Assembly: GCA_032718475.1 (NCBI GenBank)
Contig: JAUCBJ010003681.1
Location: 1 to 64,000 of the forward strand
Reading direction: 5' to 3'
Length of the DNA: 64,000 bases
From: Nemertoderma westbladi
Taxonomy: Eukaryota > Xenacoelomorpha > Nemertodermatida > Nemertodermatidae
Position 1 is the stretch's first letter. The number at the start of each line of letters is the position of its first letter. Positions 31,775 to 44,000 of the stretch are shown here, piece after piece. Position numbers and translations under genes: made by a program. The notes under the pieces are model-generated. The model had not been told where the DNA came from and did not search any database. It worked only from the letters and a program-made list of their open reading frames with translations.

Positions 31775-32432
31775 TAATGGGAACCTGGTGCACTGATAGG
31801 CTGTAATAGTCCCTAAGGGAACCTGGCGCACTGATAGGCTGTAATAGTCCCTAAGGGCGCCCGCAATAAGGGGAAAGTGGCGCACTGATAGGCTGTAATA
31901 GTCCCTGAGGGAACCCGCAATAATGGGAACCTGGCGCACTGATAGGCTGTAATAGACCCTAAAGGAACCTGGCGCACTGATAGGCTGTAATAGTCCCTAA
32001 GTGAACCTGGTGCACTGATAGGCTGTAATAGTCCCTAAGGGAACCTGGCGCACTGATAGGCTGTAATCGTCCCTAAGGGAACCTGGCGCACTGATAGGCT
32101 GTAATAGTCCCTTAGGGCGCACGCAATAATGGGAACCTGGCGCCCTGATAGGCTGTAATAGACCCTAAGGGCGCCCGCAATAATGGGAACCTGGCGCACT
32201 GATAGGCTGTAATAGACCCTAAGGGAACCTGGCGCACTGATAGGCTGTAATAGTCCCTAAGGGAACCTGGCGCACTGATAGGCTGTAATAGTCCCTTAGG
32301 GCGCACGCAATAATGGGAACTTGGCGCACTGATAGGCTGTAATAGACCCTAAGGGAACCTGGCGCACTGATAGGCTGTAATAGTCCCTAAGGGAACCTGG
32401 CGCACTGATAGACTGTTGTAATAGTCCCTTAG
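31775..32432. repeat. 38 bp satellite, block 1 (intronic)
   Basis: Tandem units built on CCTGGCGCACTGATAGGCTG followed by TAATAGTCCCTAAGGGAA, 38 bp long. Some units carry an extra 16 bp (CGCCCGCAATAATGGG or CGCACGCAATAATGGG). It lies in the intron between the exons at 34775-34939 and 30253-30582. Small minus-strand ORFs over it are artefacts. Confidence 0.95.
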
Positions 32433-33024
32433 TGAGGCTAGGCTACGCGTAGTTGAATATCGATCATTGGTTGATGCAATGCGAATGAATGGGGGTGGCA
32501 GATGGTCGTCGTAAATGTATCAAAATTTCGCATTTTCAATAGCCCTCCGAGCGGAAATCCCATAGAGAAGCATAGGGAGGACTTACCAGGGGGACCCTCT
32601 TCCTCTACTACTCACCCTATCGGTAATTAATTTCCGTATCAATCAAATCATTATTACATTACTATCGCTTCATTTGATGTCTGTGAACCTAACTAATGAA
32701 CTGTATAATTTATAAATATTGTCTCCTTTTGCTTCATAATTAATGTCAATCTTAATGTTATTTCAACTATTGTTTCTTATTTAACTTTGCCCAAATCTCA
32801 TATCAAACCAATAATAAACACAATAATCTACTGATTATGTTATACTTATATTTGCAAACTTATTATATATATACATACGCCTATGACATCTAATTGTAAA
32901 TTTTAATCTGTATCTCTGAATGTCTTATACCGATTTTAATATGTGTCAATCTTGTGCACTTTTATTATATGTTCTTGTGCAATTTTATGTCAATTTTATT
33001 TGATTAAAACAATGAAATGAAATG
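32433..33024 (+). mobile_element. Insertion in the 38 bp satellite, probably a non-LTR retrotransposon 3' fragment
   Basis: A unique 592 bp segment splits the satellite. It is AT-rich toward its end and finishes with AACAATGAAATGAAATG, an (AAATG)n tail as in many non-LTR elements. The sequences next to it, AGTCCCTTAG and AGTCCCTAAA, could be a target-site duplication, but that phrase also occurs in every satellite unit. No coding remnant is recognised. Confidence 0.5.
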
Positions 33025-34730
33025 AGTCCCTAAAGGAACCTGGCGCACTGATAGGCTGTAATAGACCCTAAGGGCGCCCGCAATAATGGGAACCTGGCGC
33101 ACTGATAGGTTGTAATAGTCCCTAAGGGAACCTGGCGCACTGATAGGCTGTAATAGACCCTAAGGGCGCCCGCAATAATGGGAACCTGGCGCACTGATAG
33201 GCTGTAATAGTCCCTAAGGGAACCTGGCGCACTGATAGGCTGTAATAGACCCTAAGGGCGCCCGCAATAATGGGAACCTGGCGCACTGATAGGCTGTAAT
33301 AGTCCCTAAGGGAACCTGGCGCACTGATAGGCTGTAATAGTCCCTAAGGGAACCTGGCGCACTGATAGGCTGTAATAGTCCCTTAGGGCGCACGCAATAA
33401 TGGGAACCTGGCGCACTGATAGGCTGTAATAGCCCCTAAGGGAGCTGGCGCACTGATAGGCTGTAATAGTCCCTAAGGGAACCTGGCGCACTGATAGGCT
33501 GTAATAGTCCCTTAGGGCGCACGCAATAATGGGAACCTGGCGCCCTGATAGGCTGTAATAGACCCTAAGGGAACCTGGCGCACTGATAGGCTGTAATAGA
33601 CCCTAAGGGAACCTGGCGCACTGATAGACTGTAATAGACCCTAAGGGCGCCCGCAATAATGGGAACCTGGCGCACTGATAGGCTGTAATAGTCCCTAAGG
33701 GAACCTGGCGCACTGATAGGCTGTAATAGTCCCTAAGGGCGCCCGCAATAATGGGAACCTGGTGCACTGATAGGCTGTAATAGTCCCTAAGGGAGCTGGC
33801 GCACTGATAGGCTGTAATAGTCCCTAAGGGCGCCCGCAATAATGGGAACCTGGCGCACTGATAGGCTGTAATCGTCCCTAAGGGAACCTGGCGCACTGAT
33901 AGGCTGTAATAGTCCCTTAGGGCGCACGCAATAATGGGAACCTGGTGCACTGATAGGCTGTAATAGACCCTAAGGGAACCTGGCGAAATGATAGGCTGTA
34001 ATAGTCCCTAAGGGAACCTGGCGCACTGATAGGCTGTAATAGTCCCTAAGGGAGCTGGCGCACTGATAGGCTGTAATAGTCCCTAAGGGAACCTGGCGCA
34101 CTGATAGGCTGTAATAGTCCCTTAGGGCGCACGCAATAATGGGAACCTGGCGCCCTGATAGGCTGTAATAGACCCTAAGGGCGCCCGCAATAATGGGAAC
34201 CTGGCGCACTGATAGGCTGTAATAGTCCCTAAGGGAACCTGGCGCACTGATAGGCTGTAATAGTCCCTAAGGGAACCTGGCGCACTGATAGGCTGTAATA
34301 GTCCCTTAGGGCGCACGCAATAATGGGAACCTGGCGCCCTGATAGGCTGTAATAGACCCTAAGGGAACCTGGCGCACTGATAGGCTGTAATAGTCCCTTA
34401 GGGCGCACGCAATAATGGGAACCTGGCGCACTGATAGGCTGTAATAGTCCCTAAGGGAACCTGGCGCACTGATAGGCTGTAATAGTCCCTAAGGGAACCT
34501 GGCGCACTGATAGGCTGTAATAGTCCCTAAGGGAACCTGGCGCACTGATAGGCTGTAATAGACCCTAAGGGAACCTGGCGCACTGATAGGCTGTAATAGA
34601 CCCTAAGGGCGCCCGCAATAACGGGAACCTGGCGCACTGATAGGCTGTAATAGACCCTAAGGGCGCCCGCAATAATGGGAACCTGGCGCACTGATAGGCT
34701 GTAATAGACCCTAAGGGCGCCCGCAATAAC
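33025..34730. repeat. 38 bp satellite, block 2 (intronic)
   Basis: Continuation of the same 38/54 bp units after the insertion, about 40 units. Longer blocks recur: the run containing GGAACCTGGCGCCCTGATAG, a variant with CCC for CAC, occurs near 32130, 33535, 34142 and 34327. It stops only 44 bp before the 3' end of the membrane-protein exon at 34775. Confidence 0.95.
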
Positions 34731-34774
34731 AAATAATTATATGAATAATATTCTTTATTTATTTATTAATATAC

Positions 34775-34939
34775 CTTACTACTGAATAAAGCTGTTGTGG
34801 CAAAAACGGATTGTTCTGAACAGTGCATGTTGCTCATAATCTCCCAGAAATGCGCCCAGCAATAAATCATTGTGGTTGGATCAAACAGAATGTGTAGTAT
34901 CGCCATGACCACCCAAGGTATTGCCAGGGATGCGTTTTT
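34775..34939 (-). CDS. Internal exon of the multi-pass membrane protein gene
   Basis: The 165 bp exon (55 codons) is phase 0 at both ends: acceptor ATTTATTTTAG before base 34939 and donor AAG|GTATAT after base 34775. Only this frame is open. It encodes a hydrophobic span (ASLAIPWVVMAILHILFDPT) and a Trp/Cys-rich loop (YCWAHFWEIMSNMHC). Joined in frame to the exons at 40634 and 30582, it gives spans alternating with short loops. The layout near VVK-KNASLAIPW parallels the LAPTM pattern of a helix, a basic turn and a Pro-containing helix. Confidence 0.65.
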
Positions 34940-35264
34940 CTAAAATAAATATTTGTAATATTGAATTATAATTGTAATGTAATAATGGTAATAATATCTA
35001 ATTGTAATATTTGTCTGATCCGCCACCTAGCACAGACGCTTGTGGCTCGACGGCAGGGGATGCGCGAATGAGGCCTAGCATCCGTCATCGGTGGAGTTTG
35101 GAGGCGGCTCCAGTTCGCGCTCATCCGCTCCAATTCCCTCTGCTTACGTGGAGGCCGGTGGTCGTGGAGGGCACTTGGTTTTGGGGATGGTGCGGGTCTG
35201 AGAGGGTCTGACCTAATAGAACACTACTAACTTTAATATATTTTTAACTTGGTTTGGTGATTGT
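34940..35264. other. Intron sequence, nothing recognised
   Basis: The ORF at 35011-35211 (plus) is GC-richer than its surroundings but has no recognisable domain. Confidence 0.4.
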
Positions 35265-36078
35265 GATAGATAGATAGATTTATACATAATGTAAAAAACA
35301 ATAACAAATACACCAAACAATGTACCGGTATAAAGGTATTGTCCAACATAACATATAGGATTACCCCTAAAGCTTTGCAGCTTATTTCCAAGGGGGTCCT
35401 TTATGTTACTTGGTTACAAATACAATATTACACTACGCTAACCTAAAACCAATATAAAACGTAATTACACTATGTACATGTACAACTTTACCGAGAGCGT
35501 GACAATGTCCGACTCAACGATAAAGATGTAATGTACAGAACAATTTATTATAAAACGTAATTACAGTATAAATAGTAAATAATTAATAAACTAATAACTT
35601 ACTGTAGGACTATTGTACCTATTTTTACATTGCACACGGAGGTGAGATTTAACTGCTGATTTAAAAGAATGTTGATTATTTAGGTTTTTAATTTCATTAG
35701 GCAGAGCGTTCCAATTTTTAATGCCGTTAAAAAAGAAAGTATCAGATTCAAAGGATTTACAATTCGGGAGGTAGAAGTTTGAAGCACTAGCTCTGGTACT
35801 GTAAGAGTGTGTATCGCGTACTCTGTTGAATTTTTGTTTTAGGTAATTGGGACATTTACCATTATACACTTTTTGCACATGGTTAAGGCGTAGCTGCTTA
35901 ACTCTACTATCTAAGTTAAGTAGTCCAGATTCAGAAAAGTCATCTGGAGTTAGGTGGTGTCTAGGTTTGTAGTCTTTAATAAATCGTACTACTTTATTCT
36001 GAGCTACTTGTAATTTACATTTAAGCTGTTAGGTTAAGCCTTCATACCAAGAAGAGCACGCATAGTCCATGTGACACT
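35265..36078 (-). mobile_element. CR1/Jockey-like retrotransposon, 3' part
   Basis: The minus strand reads CHMDYACSSWYEGLT, then VAQNKVVRFI, SGLLNLDSRVKQLRLNH, and an ORF at 35878-35591 with VYNGKCPNYLKQKF and FFFNGIKNWNALPNEIK, all typical of the C-terminus after the RT of CR1/Jockey-group elements. The 3' end carries a (CTAT)n tail near 35278-35265. It continues, after the insertion at 36079-38405, into the RT part at 38406-39826. Confidence 0.8.
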
Positions 36079-38405
36079 GTGGGCGAGACACGTAGTCGGC
36101 GAGCCTCGGCATACGGTTCATATAGGGCAAATGGGGCATGTCCGTCTGTCTGTCCGTCTGTCTGTCTGGTAAATCTTTGAACGCGAATTTATCGGCATCG
36201 CTGATTTGAAATTGAACCAAACTTAGTAGATAAGTAGTAGAGGGAAAGTTTAGAAAATTTGTAAAGTTTGGTACTACGCAGAAATAGTAGATATCCGGCA
36301 ACTACAGTCATAGACACCGACTTTGCGGATGACATCGCCCTGCTCTCTAATACGCTAGCAGATGCACAGCTTCTACTAAATAAAGTGGAGAGGGCTGCTA
36401 AGGAGGTTGGATTGCATATAAATGCTACCAAGACCGAATTCATGACCTTTAATGTTGATGGAAACTTGACAACCATTGATAATAATCAACTAAGGCAGGT
36501 CGATGACTTCCAGTCAGTACCTTGGATCATGGATAGAGAGTAGCAAAAAGGACATAGAAGTTAGGAAAGCAAAGGCTTGGGTAGCTCTATCAAAAATGGA
36601 TACCATCTGGAAATCAGATCTCTCCAGGCACCTGAAGACCAAGTTCTTTCGAGCCACAGTGGAAAGTGTATTTTTATACGGGGGTGAGACCTGGACACTG
36701 ACTAAATCACTTGAACAACGAATTGATGGTTGCTACACAAGACTACTAAGGGCAGCCCTAAACATCAGCTGGAGACAACACATGACAAACGCCGAGCTTT
36801 ATGGTACAATACCACCTGTATCAACCACCCTCCGGGAACGCAGATTAAGATTCAGTGGGCACTGCTGGCGAAGTAAAGACGAGGTCATACCAGATCTACT
36901 TCTCTGGCAACCAACTCATGGAAAGCGTAGTCGTGGACGACCTGCCATAACATATATAGATCAACTTGAAAGGGATACTGAACTTGGGAGAAACGAAATT
37001 GCGACAACTATGGAGAATCGGGAAGCCTGGAAGGATCTCATTTCCACTGTCCGAGTTCGCTCGACCTAGTAGTAGTAGTAAAGTTTGGTAAAAAATCATG
37101 CAGTCTGACCTCAGCTACGACAGATTATGTGGTTTTTAGAAAATGTTAAATTTCTCGGGAACGCCTCATATTCCAGAGCTGAAATTTTGGTTGCTTGTAG
37201 AGAATCATAAAGTCTATCTTCTACAAAATTGAAAAGTTAAGACATTTAATTGGGGATCCGCTAGAGACTCCGAAGTAATGACATAGGCCTACCGGTAGGT
37301 ACGGTACTGCTTTACTGTAAAAGTACGAAATTGCAGAATAATAATTTGACACCACCTAGCGGATTAATATATAATTGCATATCGATCGTATACATTTTAT
37401 AGCATGGGGTATAGGGTCCGAGCCACGGAGTTGGCGGAGCCTTTGCGAACTGGCGCTATCTCTTAGGGGGGTAGGTAAATTATGGAAATAGTTCATTCAA
37501 TAATTGTACTGTATGTCATCATCGTCGCCACGATTTTGACTTACTTATATCTTAGTCGGATTTAAAGCTTTCGAGTCTAAAATTAGTAGGCATCAATAAG
37601 ACCATAAGTTTTTTTTAGGGACTTCCAGACACCATCAAATCCTCAGTCTCTCGCTAGAGGGCTACATGTCTAGATATTATATATCCTCACATTTTCTTTG
37701 CTTTAAACCCGTTCTAGCTGAAACTTGGCATATTTGTACTAGACCATTAACTGTGTCACTCAAAGGAGGCTCAGTCTGCAGTTCTCTAGTCTGCCGCTAG
37801 AGGGCAAAATGTCTCAAAGTGCAATCACTGATTTAGCTGAAACATCAGATATGTGCTAGAACAAGTCCGGTGTGTTTGCCGGGCTAGGTATCAGTCCAAC
37901 CAGTTCCACCTCATCACTATTCCAGCAAAGTGTAATTATATAGGACATGCAATAGTGTTAGGCCCTAGAGTAATAAGACAGCTTGCTTATTGTTTATCTC
38001 GCAAAATGATTGGCTGAGTATTTAATGGAGATTCTTTAGAATAAATATAGCTAAATAATTTTATTGTGACATCAACATGGTAAATTAATATTTCAGTATC
38101 AATACTATAACGTCATAAGGTAAGTGATAATATTTCTTATAAATTGGGTCGCCTCCACGCCTAAAATATATTACTTTTAATACACCAATTTTCTGTTAAT
38201 ACCTGCCTGTGAACAATCTTCTGTGTACCTTTGGGTTGGGGTGCAGATTAAGGAGGGGAGGGGGTTGAAAGCGAGCAACTTTCCCCTCTTATGATTTGTT
38301 TGCGATTTGGTTAATTTCTTAAATACAGATTTTGTTTAGAATTGCTCAATTTTAATTTGTATCTCATAACTGAGCCTCGTGCTGCGCGAAGGCCCCACAA
38401 ACGTG
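36079..38405 (+). mobile_element. Rolling-circle-like element inserted in the CR1-like element
   Basis: This 2.3 kb block splits the CR1-like ORF between the codons for CPSLI and CHMDYA. It begins TGGGCGAGACACGTAGTCGG, has a (GTCT/GTCC)n stretch at about 36148-36170 and two core monomers (TCGCTAGAGGGC at 37651, CCGCTAGAGGGC at 37794, 143 bp apart) with GCTGAAACTTGGCATATTTG between them. It ends in GC-rich sequence with GAGCCTCGTGCTGCGCG. The plan matches types A and B at 6-17 kb, but the ends differ, so it is a divergent relative. It contains an RTE-like fragment. Confidence 0.5.
36274..37080 (+). pseudogene. RTE-like family A, 3' fragment with target-site duplication
   Basis: Nearly identical to 22725-23520 of the long family A element: FADDIALLS, LYGGETWTL, RRLRFSGHCW, ending in TCGACC(TAG)n. 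It is flanked by a perfect 12 bp duplication, TAAAGTTTGGTA, at 36262-36273 and 37079-37090. A 4 bp duplication (CAGT near 36511-36518) shifts the frame, splitting it into ORFs 36268-36543 and 36503-37069. Where the long copy has a second stop, this copy has GAA. Confidence 0.9.
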
Positions 38406-39826
38406 TATTAAAGAAGGGCAAAGTAACTTGCGGGAGTCGGTATTTAAACTATTTTTATTTCTGTATAGAAACCTAAGCCTACTGTTAACTTTCGAGAAAA
38501 TATTTTTCACTGTGCTTTCTCCTGATAAGCAGTTATCCAATGTGGCGCCTAAATATTTAACTTCCTTTTTATTTTCAATCTTATGTCCATTACTAGTGAC
38601 TTCAAACTTAGTTACCTTCTTTAACTTTCTTTTGGAACCAAACAAAATACTTTCAGTCTTACCGTAGTGAATGGATAGCTTATTATCAACCAACCACTCA
38701 TTACAGGATTCTAGAACTGCACTTAACTTTTGGGAAATATGGATAGGATCTTTATGAGAGAAAATAAGAGCACTGTCGTCGGCATATAAAATGAGTTTAA
38801 AATCGGGATCTATACTACTTATCATATCATTTACATAGCATACAAAAAGCAGAGGACCTAATATACTACCTTGCGGTACACCACAGGTAATCTCTTGTAC
38901 AGTAGACAGCGATTTGCTAATGACTACAGTTTGACCTCTGTCTGACAGGTAGGACTTGAACCAGTCTATAGAACCTACACCCATCAGGCCTAACTTACCA
39001 AGCAGAATTTCGTGATCTACAGTATCGAAAGCCTTTTGTAGGTCCAACATTACCATACCAGTATATAAACCCTTTGCGTTATTACATCTAATTGTATCAG
39101 TTAAGTTAATAAGAACTATTAATAATAATATATAGTTAATAAGAAGTAGAATATGATTTACGAAAACCGGACTGAAGTTCATAGATCAGATTTAGCCTAC
39201 TAAGATGTGCTTCCAGCTGTAGAAAAACAGAACGTTCTGGAATTTTAGATACAATACTTAAGATACTAACAGGTCTGTAATTACAGGGTTCTACTTTACT
39301 ATTCTTTTTATACAGAGGAACAACCTTAGCTAATTTCAGTTCGTCTGGTACTACATTATCTACGATAGAGTAATTAATAATAAAAGTAATAGGCACTTTA
39401 AGTACTTCAGCGCCATCCTTAAGAAAACGGGCAGGTATTAGGTCTAGACCGGTACTTTTTGAGGCTGATAGGCTAAGTAGATTTTGAAAAACGAAATCCT
39501 CAGAAACGGGTTTTAAAAATAACTTTTCTGAATTTTGTAACTTTTCTAAATAAAAATTATTTAGAGTTTCGTACCCTATACTATATTTATTACTTGGTAA
39601 CGGTAACTTCTTAACTAAATTAGAGGCAACATTAGTAAAATAATTATTAAATAAATTACTAACTAGAGTATGATCATGAATCAGCTCACCGTTATCTTGC
39701 AGAACAATATTCGATTTAGATTTAAGGTTTTTATAACCTAACGATTTTAGGGTAGACCATAGACTTTTGGGATTATCTTTATTCTCACTTATTTTGTTGT
39801 ACAAATAATCAGATTTAGCTTTTTTT
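38406..39826 (-). mobile_element. CR1/Jockey-like retrotransposon, reverse transcriptase part
   Basis: Two overlapping minus-strand ORFs (39837-39136 and 39182-38364) make up the [59 protein letters not shown], motif A ([13 protein letters not shown]), motif B ([13 protein letters not shown]) and motif C ([12 protein letters not shown]). A frameshift with an AT-rich insertion lies near 39140, between [10 protein letters not shown] and NLTDTIRC. The element is 5'-truncated near 39826, so the endonuclease is absent. Together with 35265-36078 it is one copy split by a later insertion, in the intron of the membrane-protein gene and in the same orientation. Confidence 0.85.
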
Positions 39827-40633
39827 CGCCCGGACATTTGATTCGCCCACGTATTAGAATAGACATCAGGCTCCGTTGTTTGCCAGTAGTAGTTTGTGTA
39901 CTTAGTATCTGTTTATTTATACACCCTGGACTGGGATTTCTTGGCAGATACTGTACGAACCCGTGTACACTGCTGGATTCTACAGTAAGGTACTTCGTTA
40001 CTAGGATCCGGTAGGCGGTATACTACTGGACTTTTCATACATGTTCTAGAACATTGGCTATAAATAGCTAATTTCAACAAAATAATTAACAAATAAATTA
40101 ATTAGTTAATAATTATTAACAATAATAATGTTTACGTATCTATGAATATATAAATAAAATTATTAGTAATATTAGTAGTCAAAAATTTTTGAATAGCTAA
40201 TTTTGATAATATTTTAATGATAAGATTTTGATAATATTTTAATGATAAGATTTTGATAATATTTTAATGATAAGATTTTGATAAGATTTTAATTGGAAAA
40301 CTTTTAGAAGATGATTTGGGAACATATACACATGAAATAATCCATGAAATGGATTGTTATAAAATGTTATATAATTTTGAAAAATGTAACTGCAAAAGTA
40401 CCCTCGGCTCCTATGCAAGGTATTTAAATAATGTTTTTTATTTGGATATTAGACAGAGTTAGAGGCTGATTTTATAAAAGAATACTAAATTTCATTGCCA
40501 GAAAATTTTGGTCGGTAATAAGTATTTTGGCGTTTTCGCGTTAAAATGTACAATATATTTAACCGCATATGATAAAACTTTCATTATATGAGTTTATAAC
40601 TTGCCCCAAGCATATACAACTACCCCAACTTAC
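39827..40633. other. Intron sequence, AT-rich
   Basis: No gene recognised. Contains the short 25 bp tandem repeat at 40204-40290. Confidence 0.45.
40204..40290. repeat. 25 bp AT-rich tandem repeat, about 3.5 copies
   Basis: Units of GATAATATTTTAATGATAAG plus ATTTT; the last copy is partial. Confidence 0.9.
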
Positions 40634-40828
40634 CTTAACGACGCCAATAAACATAGGGATTGTTGCTATGGCAGTGCACATTGTCAAAGGAACGCGTAAA
40701 CATAGGAGAATAAAACCAGTGCGGAACTTTATTGGAACAAATGTTTCGCTGGATTCGCTGACTAGAATCGCTCTCTGAAACAGCCATAACTCGTAGGCGC
40801 TTACACAGGCGTATGCTAAATATGAACT
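40634..40828 (-). CDS. Upstream exon of the multi-pass membrane protein gene
   Basis: The 195 bp exon (65 codons) is phase 0 at both ends. The acceptor is CTACTTATATTTACAG before base 40828, the donor is AAG|GTAAGT after base 40634 (a consensus donor). It encodes an aromatic-rich segment (SSYLAYACVSAYELWLF), a hydrophilic loop (VSESSETFVPIKFRTG) and a long hydrophobic span (FILLCLRVPLTMCTAIATIP). Earlier exons must lie to the right, possibly beyond the 20 kb satellite, because no initiator exon is seen. The predicted joined C-terminal part from this exon on is 229 residues with at least three spans. Confidence 0.65.
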
Positions 40829-41063
40829 CTGTAAATATAAGTAGACCAGGAATGTGGAACCTCTTACAGACTTTAAGATCATTATGATTTAAATGGTTAC
40901 AACTGAATAATATAGAAAGTTAAATAACATTCAATAACTTCATAAAGTTAAATAACTTCAATAAGCATTTTATTGATAGTATATTATTGTCTACATCCAC
41001 TAATGTACAAAATTGTAAATCTTTTAGTCAATAAACTTCGTAAACATATATTTATGTACATAA

Positions 41064-44000
41064 CAAATACAGCTGGGCGATAATGACAACAAATACAGCT
41101 GGGTGATAATGACAACAAATACAGCTGGGTGATAATGACAACAAATACAGCTGGGTGATAATGACAACAAATAAAACTGGGTGATAATGACAACAAATAC
41201 AGCTGGGTGATAATGACAACAAATACAGCTGGGTGATAATGAAAACAAATAAAACTGGGTGATAATGACAACAAATACAGCTAGGTGATAATGACAACAA
41301 ATACAGCTGGGTGATAATGACAACAATAACAGCTGGGTGATAATGACAACAAATACAGCTGGGTGATAATGACAACAAATAAAACTGGGTGATAATGAAA
41401 ACAATAACAGCTGGGTGATAATGACAACAAATACAGCTGGGTGATAATGACAACAAATAAAACTGGGTGATAATGACAACAAATACAGCTGGGTGATAAT
41501 GACAACAAATACAGCTGGGTGATAATGACAACAAATACAGCTGGGTGATAATGACAACAATTACAGCTAGGTGATAATGACAACAAATACAGCTGGGTGA
41601 TAATGAAAACAATAACAGCTGGGTGATAATGACAACAAATACAGCTGGGTGATAATGACAACAAATAAAACTGGGTGATAATGACAACAAATACAGCTGG
41701 GTGATAATGACAACAAATACAGCTGGGTGATAATGACAACAAATACAGCTGGGTGATAATGACAACAAATACAGCTGGGTGATAATGACAACAAATACAG
41801 CTGGGTGATAATGACAACAAATACAGCTGGGTGATAATGACAACAATAACAGCTGGGTGATAATGACAACAAATACAGCTGGGTGATAATGACAACAAAT
41901 ACAGCTGGGTGATAATGACAACAAATACAGCTGGGTGATAATGACAACAATAATAGCTGGGTGATAATGACAACAAATACAGCTGGGTGATAATGACAAC
42001 AAATACAGCTGGGTGATAATGACAACAAATACAGCTGGGTGATAATGACAACAAATACAGCTGGGTGATAATGACAACAAATACAGCTGGGTGATAATGA
42101 CAACAAATACAGCTGGGTGATAATGACAACAAATACAGCTGGGTGATAATGACAACAAATACAGCTGGGTGATAATGACAACAATAACAGCTGGGTGATA
42201 ATGACAACAAATACAGCTGGGTGATAATGACAACAAATACAGCTGGGTGATAATGACAACAAATACAGCTGGGTGATAATGACAACAATAACAGCTGGGT
42301 GATAATGACAACAAATACAGCTGGGTGATAATGACAACAATAACAGCTGGGTGATAATGACAACAAATACAGCTGGGTGATAATGACAACAATAACAGCC
42401 GGGTGATAATGACAACAAATACAGCTGGGTGATAATGACAACAAATACAGCTGGGTGATAATGACAACAATTACAGCTAGGTGATAATGACAACAAATAC
42501 AGCTGGGTGATAATGACAACAAATACACCAGGGTGATAATGACAACAAATACAGCTGGGTGATAATGACAACAAATACAGCCGGGTGATAATGACAACAA
42601 ATACAGCCGGGTGATAATGACAACAAATACAGCTGGGTGATAATGACAACAAATACAGCTGGGTGATAATGACAACAAATACAGCTGGGTGATAATGACA
42701 ACAAATACAGCTGGGTGATAATGACAACAAATACAGCTGGGTGATAATGACAACAAATACAGCTGGGTGATAATGACAACAAATACAGCTGGGTGATAAT
42801 GACAACAAATACAGCTGGGTGATAATGACAACAAATACAGCTGGGTGATAATGGCAACAAATACAGCTGGGTGATAATGACAACAAATACAGCTGGGTGA
42901 TAATGACAACAAATACAGCTGGGTGATAATGACAACAAATACAGCTGGGTGATAATGACAACAAATACAGCTGGGTGATAATGACAACAAATACAGCTGG
43001 GTGATAATGACAACAAATACAGCTGGGTGATAATGACAACAAATACAGCTGGGTGATAATGACAACAAATACAGCTGGGTGATAATGACAACAAATACAG
43101 CTGGGTGATAATGACAACAAATACAGCTGGGTGATAATGACAACAAATACAGCTGGGTGATAATGACAACAAATACAGCTGGGTGATAATGACAACAAAT
43201 ACAGCTGGGTGATAATGACAACAAATACAGCTGGGTGATAATGACAACAAATACAGCTGGGTGATAATGACAACAAATACAGCTGGGTGATAATGACAAC
43301 AAATACAGCTGGGTGATAATGACAACAAATACAGCTGGGTGATAATGACAACAAATACAGCTGGGTGATAATGACAACAAATACAGCTGGGTGATAATGA
43401 CAACAAATACAGCTGGGTGATAATGACAACAAATACAGCTGGGTGATAATGACAACAAATACAGCTGGGTGATAATGACAACAAATACAGCTGGGTGATA
43501 ATGACAACAAATACAGCTGGGTGATAATGACAACAATTACAGCTAGGTGATAATGACAACAAATACAGCTGGGTGATAATGACAACAAATACACCAGGGT
43601 GATAATGACAACAAATACAGCTGGGTGATAATGACAACAAATACAGCCGGGTGATAATGACAACAAATACAGCCGGGTGATAATGACAACAAATACAGCT
43701 GGGTGATAATGACAACAAATACAGCTGGGTGATAATGACAACAAATACAGCTGGGTGATAATGACAACAAATACAGCTGGGTGATAATGACAACAAATAC
43801 AGCTGGGTGATAATGACAACAAATACAGCTGGGTGATAATGACAACAAATACAGCTGGGTGATAATGACAACAAATACAGCTGGGTGATAATGACAACAA
43901 ATACAGCTGGGTGATAATGACAACAAATACAGCTGGGTGATAATGACAACAAATACAGCTGGGTGATAATGACAACAAATACAGCCGGGTGATAATGACA

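Noticed and set aside
36189-36476. Minus-strand ORF of 95 codons (also 22708-22914 minus)
   Set aside because: Antisense shadow of the RTE-like RT; it appears in both copies only because the sense strand is shared.
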